Source of the DNA: Hyphomonadaceae bacterium
GTDB lineage: Bacteria; Pseudomonadota; Alphaproteobacteria; Rhizobiales; Hyphomicrobiaceae
Length of the DNA: 64,000 nucleotides
Assembly (NCBI GenBank): GCA_019747815.1
Contig: JAIEQJ010000037.1
Coordinates: 1 to 64,000 of the forward strand
Reading direction: 5' to 3'
Shown: in pieces, positions 1 through 8,034 of the stretch
Position numbering within the stretch: the first letter of the stretch is position 1
How the letters are laid out: each line of letters starts with the position of its first letter
The notes under the pieces: model-generated
The model's input: the letters and a program-made list of their open reading frames with translations, nothing else
Told to the model about the DNA's origin: nothing
Database searches by the model: none
Made by a program: the position numbers and the translations under genes

Positions 1-292
1 GGGAGCTGCGGGGGTGCCGGCGCGAGGCGCTGCGCCGGACCCGGCGCTGCGGCCGCACGGTGTCCGCGTGGCGCACGGTGCGCTCCTCGTGCCGGACGGC
101 GTGAAGGCGCGGTTCCGAGCCGTCCCAGTAGACCGCACTTGAGACCGCATTTGGCCGTGCGGCGGCGGCTGCGGCCTGCAGCATGAAGGCTGCGGCCAGA
201 AGGGCAGGTGGCAGAACGAGCGCGCGCCATCGGCGGCGGTCGGGCACGTGCACAGAACGGTGGCACGCCGAGATGGTGCTGCGGGTACGCAT
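1..292 (-). CDS. Secreted protein of unknown function, C-terminus outside the window
   Basis: A reading frame starts at an ATG (complement of 290-292) behind a good Shine-Dalgarno sequence (GAGGGGGAA) and stays open for 97 codons to the window edge. The N-terminus is basic (DRRRWRAL near residues 18-25), followed by a hydrophobic run rich in Leu and Ala up to about residue 45, which reads as a signal peptide or a single membrane anchor. The visible mature part is rich in Arg and His. I do not recognise the family. Upstream (293-565) there is no other gene. Confidence 0.55.
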   Translation of the reverse strand, partial: MRTRSTISACHRSVHVPDRRRWRALVLPPALLAAAFMLQAAAAAARPNAVSSAVYWDGSEPRLHAVRHEERTVRHADTVRPQRRVRRSASRRHPRSS

Positions 293-565
293 GACAAGTT
301 CCCCCTCAGGTGCCACCGATCTTCGTACGCGAACAAAAATGGATGCGATGGCGGCAGGCAGGCTGGACAGGCCGGTGCGGCGGAGGCTCCCCCTTGAAAC
401 AAAGCCGGCGAAATAAGAAATCAATGCAAAGACTTCCGTAGCGGACTTCAGAAGCAATGCGAGCGTGTCAAATGGGCACATCACACCCCGCGCACGTCGC
501 CTGAGCGCCCGGGGTGCGTGGCGCGCGCCTTGGCGAAGCGCCGCGCAGGGGCCGCTAACGGGCGG
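293..565. other. Intergenic region, no gene seen
   Basis: This interval separates the 5' end of the secreted protein from the 3' end of the acyl-CoA synthetase. Short frames exist but none has both a ribosome binding site and convincing codon use. It should hold the promoter of the leftward gene that starts at 292. Confidence 0.4.
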
Positions 566-2194
566 TCAGCGCAGCGTTTTTGCCGTCTCGCGCAGGATGA
601 ATTTCTGGATCTTGCCGGTCGAGGTCTTGGGCAGTGGCCCGAAAACCACAGTCCTGGGCACTTTGAAGTGGGCCATGTTGGCCCGGCAGAAGGCGATGAT
701 GTCCTCCGCCGACGCCCTGCCGCCGTCGGGCTTCAGCGTGACAAAGGCGCAGGGGCTTTCGCCCCACTTCGCATCGGGACGCGCCACCACCGCCGCCTCC
801 ATCACCTGCGGATGGCGATAGAGGATCTCCTCGACCTCGAGCGAGGAGATGTTCTCGCCGCCCGAGATGATGATGTCCCTGGAGCGATCCTTCACCTCGA
901 TGCTGCCGTCGGCATGCCAGGCGGCGAGATCGCCCGAGCGATACATCCCTCCGGCGAAGGCCGCCTCGGTGGCCGCCTCATTTTTGAGATAGCCCTTCAT
1001 CAGCGTGTTGCCGGCGAGCGCGATCTCGCCGATCCTCGCCCCGTCTCTCGGCAGCTGCGTGCCACTTTCAGGATCAACCACCGCCATGCTCTCGATGACG
1101 GGGTTCGGCACGCCCTGGCGCGCCATCAGCGCATAGCGCTCGCCGGCCGGCAGCGCCGCCCACTCGGGCAGCGGCGGGCAATAGGTGGATGGGCCGTAGC
1201 TCTCGGTCGTGCCGTAGAGGTGGAGCACCTCAAAGCCCATATCCTCCATGCGCTCGATGACGATGGCGGGCGGCGCCGCCCCGCCGGTGGCGACCTTGGT
1301 GCGCAGCGGCAGCGGCCGCTTGGCCTCTGCCGGCGCATGCACCAGCATGTTGAGCACGATCGGCGCCCCGCACATGTGGGTGACGCGATGCTCGAGGATG
1401 GCGTCGAAGATGCGCTGCGGCTCTATCCTGCGCAGGCACACATGCGTGGCCGCGGCCACGGTGACGGCCCAGGTGTAGGTCCAGCCCGAGCAGTGGAACA
1501 TCGGCAGCGTCCACAGGTAGCGGCTGTCGTGGTCGAGCTTGAAGGTGAGCGCGTTGGCGAGCGCGCCGAGATAGGCGCCGCGGTGGCTGTAGACGGCGCC
1601 CTTGGGATTGCCGGTGGTGCCGGAGGTGTAGAGCAGGCAGATGCTGTCCCACTCGTCCTCGGGCCCCGGGGTGGCAAAGTGGGCATCGCCGGCGGCGAGG
1701 AAGCTCTCGTACTCGATGCCGCCGAAGCCCGGCGCGCCATCCGTCTCCGCATCGGCGATGTCGATGACGATGGGGCGCCTGGGCCCGAGCCTGTCCAGCG
1801 CCGGGGCGATGGTGGCATGGAACTCGCGGTCGGCCAGCAGCAGCTTGGCCTCGCCGTGCTCCAGGCAGAAGGCGATCAGCGGGGCGTCGAGGCGGATGTT
1901 GATGGGATTGAGCACGGCGCCGATCATCGGCGCGGCGTAGTGGGCTTCGAGCATGGCCGGCGTATTGGCGGCCAGGATGGCGACCGTGTCGCCGCGCTGG
2001 ATGCCGGCCTTGCTCAGCGCGTGCGCCAGCCGCCGTGCGCGCGCGTAGAACTCTTTGTAGGTGAAGCGCCGGGCGCCGTGGATCACCGCCGTGCGGTCGC
2101 CGAAGAAATCGGCGGCGCGCTTCAGAAAGCTCACCGGGCTCAGGCCCACGAAGTTGGCTGGACGTTTCCTCAGCTCGGGCCTCTCGGTCGTCAT
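566..2194 (-). CDS. Acyl-CoA synthetase (AMP-dependent ligase)
   Basis: This 542-residue ligase should activate a carboxylic acid, probably a medium or long fatty or aromatic acid, to its CoA thioester through an acyl-adenylate. The adenylation signature YTSGTTGNPKG lies near residue 188, YGTTES near 327, the hinge segment with RSRDIIISGGENIS near 444, and the catalytic lysine motif TSTGKIQK near 527, so all core motifs are intact. The start at 2194 (MTTERPEL) is preferred over an in-frame ATG 15 codons upstream because the family homology begins here and CAAGGT lies about 9 nt upstream. The SDR gene upstream is on the same strand, about 280 bp away. The exact substrate cannot be read from the sequence. 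Confidence 0.9.
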   Translation of the reverse strand: MTTERPELRKRPANFVGLSPVSFLKRAADFFGDRTAVIHGARRFTYKEFYARARRLAHALSKAGIQRGDTVAILAANTPAMLEAHYAAPMIGAVLNPINIRLDAPLIAFCLEHGEAKLLLADREFHATIAPALDRLGPRRPIVIDIADAETDGAPGFGGIEYESFLAAGDAHFATPGPEDEWDSICLLYTSGTTGNPKGAVYSHRGAYLGALANALTFKLDHDSRYLWTLPMFHCSGWTYTWAVTVAAATHVCLRRIEPQRIFDAILEHRVTHMCGAPIVLNMLVHAPAEAKRPLPLRTKVATGGAAPPAIVIERMEDMGFEVLHLYGTTESYGPSTYCPPLPEWAALPAGERYALMARQGVPNPVIESMAVVDPESGTQLPRDGARIGEIALAGNTLMKGYLKNEAATEAAFAGGMYRSGDLAAWHADGSIEVKDRSRDIIISGGENISSLEVEEILYRHPQVMEAAVVARPDAKWGESPCAFVTLKPDGGRASAEDIIAFCRANMAHFKVPRTVVFGPLPKTSTGKIQKFILRETAKTLR

Positions 2195-2475
2195 CGGGGA
2201 TACCTTGCTGCCATGGCGGGGTGTGGGCTCACCTGTCATACCGGGGCCCGCTGCCGGTATCCAGCCGTCCGCGTCGAGATTGGCATCATTGTCATGCCGG
2301 CCGCGTCAGGCCGGCCGCGCGCGGCGGGGCGAGCGCCTGACCCAGGGCCAGGGGCGAGGCGCGGTGTTTGTGATCCTGGGTTCCGGAGATTGCGCAGCCT
2401 GCCCCGGCCCCGAGCCGGGGCGCCATTCCGGGATGACAGGGAGCGCGCCATTCCGGGATGACGACCCAGGCCGGC
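2195..2475. repeat. Intergenic region with CCGGGATGAC palindrome fragments
   Basis: Between two same-strand genes. It contains CATTCCGGGATGAC twice in direct orientation (about 2424-2437 and 2449-2462) and a GCCCCGGCCCCGAGCCGGGGC stretch that can pair with itself. The same TCATCCCGG/CCGGGATGA ends occur in several other intergenic regions of this window (6867, 16665, 18206, 38449, 60601), so this is a member of a dispersed REP-like family. Confidence 0.55.
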
Positions 2476-3246
2476 TCAGCCCATGGCGAGCAGGTGCCCG
2501 CCGTCGATGGTGATGACGCTCCCGGTCATGAAGGCGCCGGCATCCGACGCCAGCAGCAGCAGCGCACCGTCGAGTTCCTCCAGCCGGCCCGCGCGCTGCA
2601 TCGGCACGCGCGCCAGCAGCCGCTGTCCCGGCTCGCTGGCCAGGAAGGCATCGTTGAGCTCGGTGGAGAAGTAGCCGGGCGCCAGGGCATTGACGCGGAT
2701 CCCGTCGCGCGCCAGCTCGAGCGCCATGGACTTGGTGAGGCTGACGACTGCGGCCTTGGAGGCCGAATAGGGGGCAATGCCTTTCAGCACGCCGAAGGCC
2801 GTGATGGAGGCGATGTTGACGATCGATCCGCCGGAGCGCCGCTCGCTCATGCGGCGTACGGCCTCCTGGCCGACGCGGAAGACGCCGTCGAGATTGACGT
2901 CGAGCACGCTGCGCCAGTCGCTCTCGCTCGTCTTCAGAACAGAGGAGCCGGCCGGCACGCCGGCGTTGTTGACGAGGATGGTCACCGGTCCCAGCTCGGC
3001 TTCCGCCGCATCGAACGCGCGCGCAACAAAGGTGCGGTCGGTGACATCGAGCGCGATGGCTGCGGCCTGGCCGCCGGCCGCGCGGATCTCGCCTGCAAGG
3101 GTCTGCAGGCGGTCGAGCCGGCGGGCCGCCAGGGCGACCTTGGCGCCGGCGTCGGCCAGCACGCGCGCGAAGTGCCGGCCGAGGCCCGAGGATGCTCCCG
3201 TCACGAGCGCGGTTCTGCCTGCCAGTGAGATCGTGTAGCCCGCCAT
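2476..3246 (-). CDS. SDR-family NAD(P)-dependent oxidoreductase
   Basis: A classical short-chain dehydrogenase of 256 residues, the usual length for the family. The dinucleotide-binding motif TGASSGLG is near residue 17, NNAG near 90, and the catalytic Ser plus YSASK near 146 and 159. The C-terminus ends in TIDGGH, as in FabG-like members. The frame can be extended 42 codons upstream, but 3246 (MAGYTISL) fits the family start. Substrate unknown; adjacency to an acyl-CoA synthetase suggests fatty acid or related acyl metabolism, which is inference only. Confidence 0.9.
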   Translation of the reverse strand: MAGYTISLAGRTALVTGASSGLGRHFARVLADAGAKVALAARRLDRLQTLAGEIRAAGGQAAAIALDVTDRTFVARAFDAAEAELGPVTILVNNAGVPAGSSVLKTSESDWRSVLDVNLDGVFRVGQEAVRRMSERRSGGSIVNIASITAFGVLKGIAPYSASKAAVVSLTKSMALELARDGIRVNALAPGYFSTELNDAFLASEPGQRLLARVPMQRAGRLEELDGALLLLASDAGAFMTGSVITIDGGHLLAMG

Positions 3247-3485
3247 TGGTCCTGCCGTTCCCCTGTGCCTCGTGTCTGTGCCGGCGATGCTACACGAGCG
3301 CGTGAAGAGATGAACAGCGGCGCATTCGGGCGCGCGCCGTTGAGGCCTGCTTCGGGGTGTCGGAAGGCTCACGCAGAATCACAAAAAAGCGAGCAATAAC
3401 CATAGGTGAGACTTTCGTCGTGATGTCGAAAATTAGACCAAATATGGGCGCGCGCTTGGGGCCATCACAGACTAAGGTGCGGTGC

Positions 3486-4514
3486 ATGCTCATGTTTCTC
3501 GAGGATCTTCGCAATCGTCATGTGGCGCTGCGGATTGTATTGACCTTCATGGCGCTCGTCGCTGCGTTCGCCTTCCAGTTTCCGATTCAAAGCGAGGTCC
3601 CGGGAGAGCCCTTTCTGCTGTCCCTGCTCACGGTGATCATTGCGGCCCTCATGTTTGGAGAAGGCGTGGGGTTGTTCGGCGCCTTTCTCAGTTGCGTCCT
3701 GGCGGCCCTCTACTTCGAGCCCTGGCGCGGCCTCGAGTTCATCGAGACGGCCCACGTCGTGAAAATCGAGTTCTATGCGCTGATATCGGTGGCCTGTGCG
3801 ACGACGATTGCCGGGATGGGCTCGGCCCTCATCGCCGCGCAGCAGTCGACCGAGCGGCTCACGGTGGCCGAGCACGAGAAATCCATCCTGCTCGAGGAGG
3901 TGGCGCACCGGGTGGCCAACAACTTTGCCGCCGTGGCATCGCTCATCCGATACCAATCCACCGCAGTCAGCGACGAGAAGGCCAGATCCGTGCTGGACGA
4001 TGCGCTGGCGCAAGTCCTGGTCATGGCTCGCATCCACAAGCGCCTGCGCACCACCGACGGCAGCGAGGCGCTGGACAGCAAGAGCTCCATTCAGGAGCTG
4101 TGCCGCGATCTGGAGAGTTCCGTGGCGTGCGGGCGGAATGTGTCCATCGTGCCGGTTGCGCTCAGTCGAGAGTTGTCCCCGGCGCAAGCCGTTCCACTCG
4201 GCTTGATCCTGAACGAGCTGGTGACCAACGCGGTCAAGTATGCCTTCGCGGACGGACGCCGTGGGCGCGTGCGGGTCGCGTTCGGCGAGACCGCAGGCCG
4301 CTTCATCCTGACCGTGGAGGACAACGGGGTCGGCATCGCCGCCAAACGCCACGGCGGCCTTGGCCATCAGCTCACCAGGGCACTGGCCGCGCAGCTCGGA
4401 GGCGACCTCGGTCTGGAGCGCACCGGGTGCGGCAGCATCGCCCGGCTCGAGTTCCCGAGCGGGGATGCTGCGGCCCGTCCGCTGCGCCAGTCTCCCCACC
4501 TGTCGGCGGCCTGA
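3486..4514 (+). CDS. Membrane histidine kinase, HWE/HisKA_2 type
   Basis: A 342-residue sensor kinase. The first about 110 residues hold several hydrophobic segments in a DUF4118-like arrangement (four-helix membrane sensor). A short linker leads to the dimerisation/phosphoacceptor motif LLEEVAHRVANNF, with the phosphorylatable His near residue 141, then the N-box LNELVTNAVKYAF near 242 and DNGVGI near 279. This HRxxNN pattern is typical of HisKA_2/HWE kinases common in Alphaproteobacteria, often in general stress or light signalling. No response regulator is adjacent, so it is an orphan. The start at 3486 follows TAAGGTGC; 43 more codons upstream are open but not family-like. Confidence 0.85.
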   Translation: MLMFLEDLRNRHVALRIVLTFMALVAAFAFQFPIQSEVPGEPFLLSLLTVIIAALMFGEGVGLFGAFLSCVLAALYFEPWRGLEFIETAHVVKIEFYALISVACATTIAGMGSALIAAQQSTERLTVAEHEKSILLEEVAHRVANNFAAVASLIRYQSTAVSDEKARSVLDDALAQVLVMARIHKRLRTTDGSEALDSKSSIQELCRDLESSVACGRNVSIVPVALSRELSPAQAVPLGLILNELVTNAVKYAFADGRRGRVRVAFGETAGRFILTVEDNGVGIAAKRHGGLGHQLTRALAAQLGGDLGLERTGCGSIARLEFPSGDAAARPLRQSPHLSAA

Positions 4515-4530
4515 GCCGAGCCAACGATCT

Positions 4531-5253
4531 TCACCGGGTGCGGGCGAGATAGTGGGCCTGCTTGAGGTGGCACAGGCTCTGGCGCCACTCCACCGGGCGA
4601 TCGTCGAGCGCGAAGGCGATGCGGTCGATCTTGATCAGCGGCGTACCGACGCTTACGCCCAGATCTTTGGCCGCAGTCTTGTGGGCCGTGGCGGCGGTGA
4701 TGCGTTCGTCCGTTCTGGTCACCAGCACGCCATAGATCTTCTGGAAGATGTCATAGAACGTATCGGGGATGTCGGATAGATCGGCTAGGCCTGGAAAGAT
4801 GGCCTCGGGCAGCACCACCGTCTCGGTGATGAACGGTTTGCTGCCGCGCGTGCGGATGCGGTCGACGCGGACCACACGGGCGCCCCTGGCCAGTCTCAGC
4901 GTCTTGCGCTCGGCCGGGCTGGCCTTGCCGCGCACCCATCGCGTGCTGCGGCTGACGGGGACGATGCGCGCGCCGGAATCCTCGAAGATATTGAAGAAGC
5001 GGAACAGCACGTCGCTGGGTGTATGCTCGAACACGAACGTGCCGCGCCCCTGCCGGCGCACGACCAGGTTTTCGGCTGCCAGCGCGCCGATCGCCTTGCG
5101 GGCTGTGCCCTGACTGACCCGAAACTCCGCGGCGATCTCGAACTCGTTGGGAATGTGCTCGCCGGGCTTCCACTGCCCTGACCGAATCCGCTCGACCAGC
5201 TCGGCATGCACGCGGGCATAGAGCGGCCGCTTGTCACGTCCGGCATGGTTCAT
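4531..5253 (-). CDS. GntR-family regulator with UTRA domain (HutC subfamily)
   Basis: A 240-residue repressor-type regulator: winged HTH at about residues 12-75 and a UTRA ligand-binding domain from about 95 to the end. It is divergent from the suyAB-slcC-comC-like genes and is the natural candidate to control them, with sulfolactate or a related 2-hydroxyacid as inducer (inference). The start at 5253 has GGGAGAG upstream; an ATG 12 codons earlier is possible. A 12-bp perfect palindrome with a TATA centre lies between the two divergent genes at 5295-5306, matching the symmetry of HutC-type operators. It converges on the histidine kinase gene with only 16 bp between the stops. Confidence 0.88.
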   Translation of the reverse strand: MNHAGRDKRPLYARVHAELVERIRSGQWKPGEHIPNEFEIAAEFRVSQGTARKAIGALAAENLVVRRQGRGTFVFEHTPSDVLFRFFNIFEDSGARIVPVSRSTRWVRGKASPAERKTLRLARGARVVRVDRIRTRGSKPFITETVVLPEAIFPGLADLSDIPDTFYDIFQKIYGVLVTRTDERITAATAHKTAAKDLGVSVGTPLIKIDRIAFALDDRPVEWRQSLCHLKQAHYLARTR

Positions 5254-5294
5254 TTTGCTCTCCCATCCTCGGCGCGTTTCCTGTACCATGGCTA

Positions 5295-5306
5295 TCTTAT
5301 ATAAGA
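5295..5306. promoter_or_regulatory. Palindromic operator between gntR and suyA
   Basis: TCTTATATAAGA is a perfect 12-bp inverted repeat 59 bp upstream of the suyA start and 42 bp upstream of the gntR start. Because it is symmetric it offers a -10-like TATAAG on both strands, so a bound GntR dimer would block both promoters. HutC-subfamily operators usually have a TATA-like centre in an inverted repeat, which fits. No second copy was seen in the interval. Confidence 0.55.
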
Positions 5307-5364
5307 CTTCCCGCCCACGAGACAGATGCGACGTGCGCGGAGGACAAACCAGGGAAGAACTCGC

Positions 5365-5652
5365 ATGAGTGCGCCGCAATTTCTAGTTCATAGTCCCAAG
5401 GACAACGTTGGGGTGGTGGTGGTTGAGGGGCTCAAGGCCGGTACCGGCATGCTGGGCGTGATCACGGAGAGCGATGAAACCATCAGGCTCAAGGCCAAGC
5501 AGGACATTCCGATCGGCCACAAGGTGGCGCTGAAGGCGCTCAAGAAGGGCGACACGGTCATCAAGTACGGCGAGGACATCGGCAAGATGGTCGCCGACGT
5601 CGGCGTGGGCGAGCATGTCCACGTGCAGAATCTCAAGACGAAGCGCTGGTGA
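5365..5652 (+). CDS. suyA: UxaA-family lyase small subunit, probable sulfolactate sulfo-lyase alpha (SuyA)
   Basis: A 95-residue SAF-domain protein, the length of separate small subunits of altronate-dehydratase-like lyases. Features are [14 protein letters not shown] at the N-terminus and the loop [13 protein letters not shown] near residue 50, with YGEDIG typical of the family. With SuyB it would cleave (R)-sulfolactate to pyruvate and sulfite in the cytoplasm. The start at 5365 follows AGGGAAG. SuyB begins 11 bp after the stop, so the two are translated together. An altronate or galactarate dehydratase is the alternative, but the large subunit and the two following 2-hydroxyacid dehydrogenases favour sulfolactate. 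Confidence 0.72.
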   Translation: MSAPQFLVHSPKDNVGVVVVEGLKAGTGMLGVITESDETIRLKAKQDIPIGHKVALKALKKGDTVIKYGEDIGKMVADVGVGEHVHVQNLKTKRW

Positions 5653-5663
5653 GGGGGAGTTCG

Positions 5664-6863
5664 ATGGCAATCAAGGCCAAGAGCGCAAAGGCGCGACGCA
5701 ACCTGAGCTTCAGCGGCTGGCGCCGCGAGAACGGGCGCGTCGGCGTGCGCAACCACGTGATCATCCTGCCGCTCGATGATCTGTCCAATGCCGCCTGCGA
5801 AGCGGTCGCCAACAACATCAAGGGCACGCTGGCGTTGCCGCATGCCTATGGCCGGCTGCAGTTCGGCGCCGACCTCGATCTGCATTTCCGCACGCTGATC
5901 GGCACCGGCTCCAATCCCAATGTCGCCGCCGTGGTGGTGATCGGCATCGAGGACGGCTGGACCAAGCGCGTGGTCGACGGCATTGCCAAGACCGGCAAGC
6001 CGGTGGTCGGGTTCGGCATCGAGGGGCATGGCGACATCGCCACCATCGCCAAGGCCTCCTACAAGGCCAAGGAGTTCGTGCAGTGGGCCTCCGAGCTCGA
6101 GCGCGAGGAGTGCGGCATCGAGGATTTGTGGGTGTCGACCAAGTGCGGCGAGAGCGACACGACCACGGGCCTGTCCTCCTGCCCGACCGTCGGCAACATG
6201 TACGACAAGCTGATCCCCAAGGGCATCTACGGCTGCTTCGGCGAGACGTCGGAGATCACGGGTGCCGAGCACATCGCCAAGTCGCGGGCGATCAATGCCA
6301 AGATCGGCGAGAAGTGGATGAAGGTGTTCCAGGCCTATCAGGACGAGGTGATCGAGGCCCACAAGGTCGACGATTTGTCCGACAGCCAGCCCACCAAGGG
6401 CAACATCGCCGGAGGCCTCACCACCATCGAGGAGAAGGCGCTCGGCAACCTCGAGAAGATCGGCCGCAAGTGCAAGTACATCGAGGTGCTGGAGCCGGCG
6501 GAGGCGCCGAAGGCGGGACCGGGATTGTACTACATGGACACCTCATCGGCCGCGGCCGAGTGCGTGACGCTGATGGCGGCCGGCGGCTATGTGATCCACA
6601 CCTTTCCGACGGGTCAGGGCAACATCATCGGCAATCCGATCGTGCCGGTCATCAAGATCTCGGGCAATCCCAGGACCATCCGCACCATGGGCGAGCACAT
6701 CGACGTCGACGTGTCGGGCGTGCTGCGGCGCGAGCTGACGCTGGACACCGCAGGCGATGCGCTGATCGACATGATCATCCGCACCGCCAACGGTCGCCTG
6801 ACGGCGGCGGAAGCGCTCGGGCACCGCGAGTTCGTGATGACCAAGCTTTACCGCAGCGCGTAA
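5664..6863 (+). CDS. suyB: UxaA-family lyase large subunit, probable sulfolactate sulfo-lyase beta (SuyB)
   Basis: A 399-residue catalytic subunit of the iron-dependent lyase family. It starts with the typical [15 protein letters not shown] segment; conserved Cys-containing stretches include [10 protein letters not shown] and SSCPTVGN, followed by [16 protein letters not shown] and the C-terminal [11 protein letters not shown]. These blocks resemble SuyB of Paracoccus and Chromohalobacter as I remember them, more than UxaA of sugar-acid pathways. The reaction would be desulfonation of (R)-sulfolactate to pyruvate plus sulfite. The start at 5664 is preceded by GAGGGGGAG. Confidence in the lyase family is very high; confidence in the substrate is moderate. 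Confidence 0.78.
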   Translation: MAIKAKSAKARRNLSFSGWRRENGRVGVRNHVIILPLDDLSNAACEAVANNIKGTLALPHAYGRLQFGADLDLHFRTLIGTGSNPNVAAVVVIGIEDGWTKRVVDGIAKTGKPVVGFGIEGHGDIATIAKASYKAKEFVQWASELEREECGIEDLWVSTKCGESDTTTGLSSCPTVGNMYDKLIPKGIYGCFGETSEITGAEHIAKSRAINAKIGEKWMKVFQAYQDEVIEAHKVDDLSDSQPTKGNIAGGLTTIEEKALGNLEKIGRKCKYIEVLEPAEAPKAGPGLYYMDTSSAAAECVTLMAAGGYVIHTFPTGQGNIIGNPIVPVIKISGNPRTIRTMGEHIDVDVSGVLRRELTLDTAGDALIDMIIRTANGRLTAAEALGHREFVMTKLYRSA

Positions 6864-6866
6864 ATG

Positions 6867-6903
6867 TCATCCCGGCCGAGCGTGTCAGCACGAGCGCCGG
6901 GAT
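6867..6903. repeat. REP-like palindrome TCATCCCGG...CCGGGATCCA
   Basis: Directly behind suyB lies TCATCCCGGCCGAGCG, and after a short spacer CGCCGGGATCCAGG. The ends match the dispersed TCATCCCGG family seen elsewhere in the window. It may serve as a transcript-end hairpin between suyB and the downstream dehydrogenases. Confidence 0.5.
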
Positions 6904-6930
6904 CCAGGGCAACACTGCAACCCGCCCGCT

Positions 6931-7077
6931 GCTCTCGGGCTCGGCAGCGTCGCGGCCGACAAGGGCAATGCCGCCTCGTGCCGCGTCATCGAGGCCAACG
7001 GCGGCCGCTTCGTGGAGGAGTTCGTCGAACCGCGCTATGGTGCGGACGTGCGGCTGCGGTATCGCATCGATTGGTAG
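6931..7077 (+). pseudogene. Remnant of a GNAT acetyltransferase C-terminus
   Basis: The frame ending at TAG 7075-7077 reads LGLGSV...GNAASCRVIEANGGRF...VRLRYRIDW. The NxASxRVIEANGG stretch followed by a short basic tail is the classic end of a GNAT acetyltransferase (Acetyltransf_3 type). Nothing of the N-terminal or acetyl-CoA-binding part is present upstream, where the REP-like element and suyB sit. It is a decayed gene fragment trapped between suyB and slcC, about 18 bp before the next start. Confidence 0.6.
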
Positions 7078-7095
7078 CGTGACAGGGGCTCATTC

Positions 7096-8034
7096 ATGAC
7101 CGATATCGTCATCACCGAGTTTCTGGAGCCGGCCGCCATCGATGTCCTCAAAGCGGACTTCAAGGTGCACTGGGATCGCGAGCTGTGGACCAAGCGCGGC
7201 GAGCTTGAGCGGCTCGTGCGCGATCTGTCGGGGCTCATCGTGCGCAACCGCACGCCGGTGGACAGGGCGCTGCTGGACCTGGCCCCGAAGCTGAAGGTGG
7301 TGGGCCGGCTCGGCGTCGGGCTCGACAACATCGACGTCGCCGCCTGCGAGCGGCGCGGCATCACGGTGGTGTCCGCGCGCGGGGCGAACGCCACCTCGGT
7401 GTCGGAGTATGCCATCGCCATGGCCATGCTGCTGCTGCGGGGCCGCGCCTATCTTGACACGCATCGCCTGGCGGCGGGTGAATGGCCGCGCGAGGAGCTG
7501 GGTCGCGGCCTGGAGCTGGCCGGCAAGACGCTGGGCATCATCGGTCTCGGCTCCATCGGCTCGACCACCGCGCGCAAGGCCCGGGCGCTCGAGATGCGCG
7601 TGATCGCCTGCGATCCCTATCTCACCGACAGCAACGAGAACTGGAACGTGGCGGAGAAGTACGCGCTCGATGAGCTCATCGCCGAGGCCGACGTGGTGAC
7701 GATCCACTGCCCGCTCACTGCCGAGACCCGCGGCATGATCGGCGCGGCGCAGCTCCAGCGCATGCGCAAGGGGGCGATCCTGATCAACTCGGCGCGCGGC
7801 GGCATCGTCGACGAGCCGGCCTGCGCGGCCGCCTTGACGGGCGGGCATCTGGGCGGGGCGGCGCTCGACGTGTTCGACGACGAGCCGATCAGGGCGGAGG
7901 CGGGCCGGGTGTTCGCCGGCATCCCGAATGTGATTCTGACGCCGCACATCTCGGGCGTCACCAGCGAGGCCAACCATCGCGTGAGCTTCATGACCGTGGA
8001 CGGGGTTGCGCGCGAGCTGAAGAAGGGCCGATGA
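7096..8034 (+). CDS. slcC: D-isomer-specific 2-hydroxyacid dehydrogenase, probable (S)-sulfolactate dehydrogenase (SlcC)
   Basis: A 312-residue NAD-dependent dehydrogenase of the PGDH/D-2-hydroxyacid family: Rossmann motif GLGSIG near residue 150, catalytic Arg in NSARGG near 233, Glu in FDDEP near 262 and His in TPHISG near 283 are all present. In the known racemising route SlcC oxidises (S)-sulfolactate to sulfopyruvate and the partner ComC reduces it to the (R) isomer used by SuyAB. The gene order here (suyA, suyB, this gene, LDH2-type gene) supports that role. The next gene overlaps the stop by 4 nt. Another 2-hydroxyacid is the alternative. Confidence 0.75.
   Translation: MTDIVITEFLEPAAIDVLKADFKVHWDRELWTKRGELERLVRDLSGLIVRNRTPVDRALLDLAPKLKVVGRLGVGLDNIDVAACERRGITVVSARGANATSVSEYAIAMAMLLLRGRAYLDTHRLAAGEWPREELGRGLELAGKTLGIIGLGSIGSTTARKARALEMRVIACDPYLTDSNENWNVAEKYALDELIAEADVVTIHCPLTAETRGMIGAAQLQRMRKGAILINSARGGIVDEPACAAALTGGHLGGAALDVFDDEPIRAEAGRVFAGIPNVILTPHISGVTSEANHRVSFMTVDGVARELKKGR

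Noticed and set aside
518-2461. Very long plus-strand frame opposite the acyl-CoA synthetase (also similar long frames opposite the GGDEF-EAL gene at 14349-16409, the flavoprotein at 36051-37955, the FeS/oxidase genes at 38620-40443 and polA at 45210-46796)
   Set aside because: They mirror a real gene on the other strand. High GC3 removes stop codons from the complementary frames; the products lack family motifs and are rich in Arg, His, Gly and Ala.
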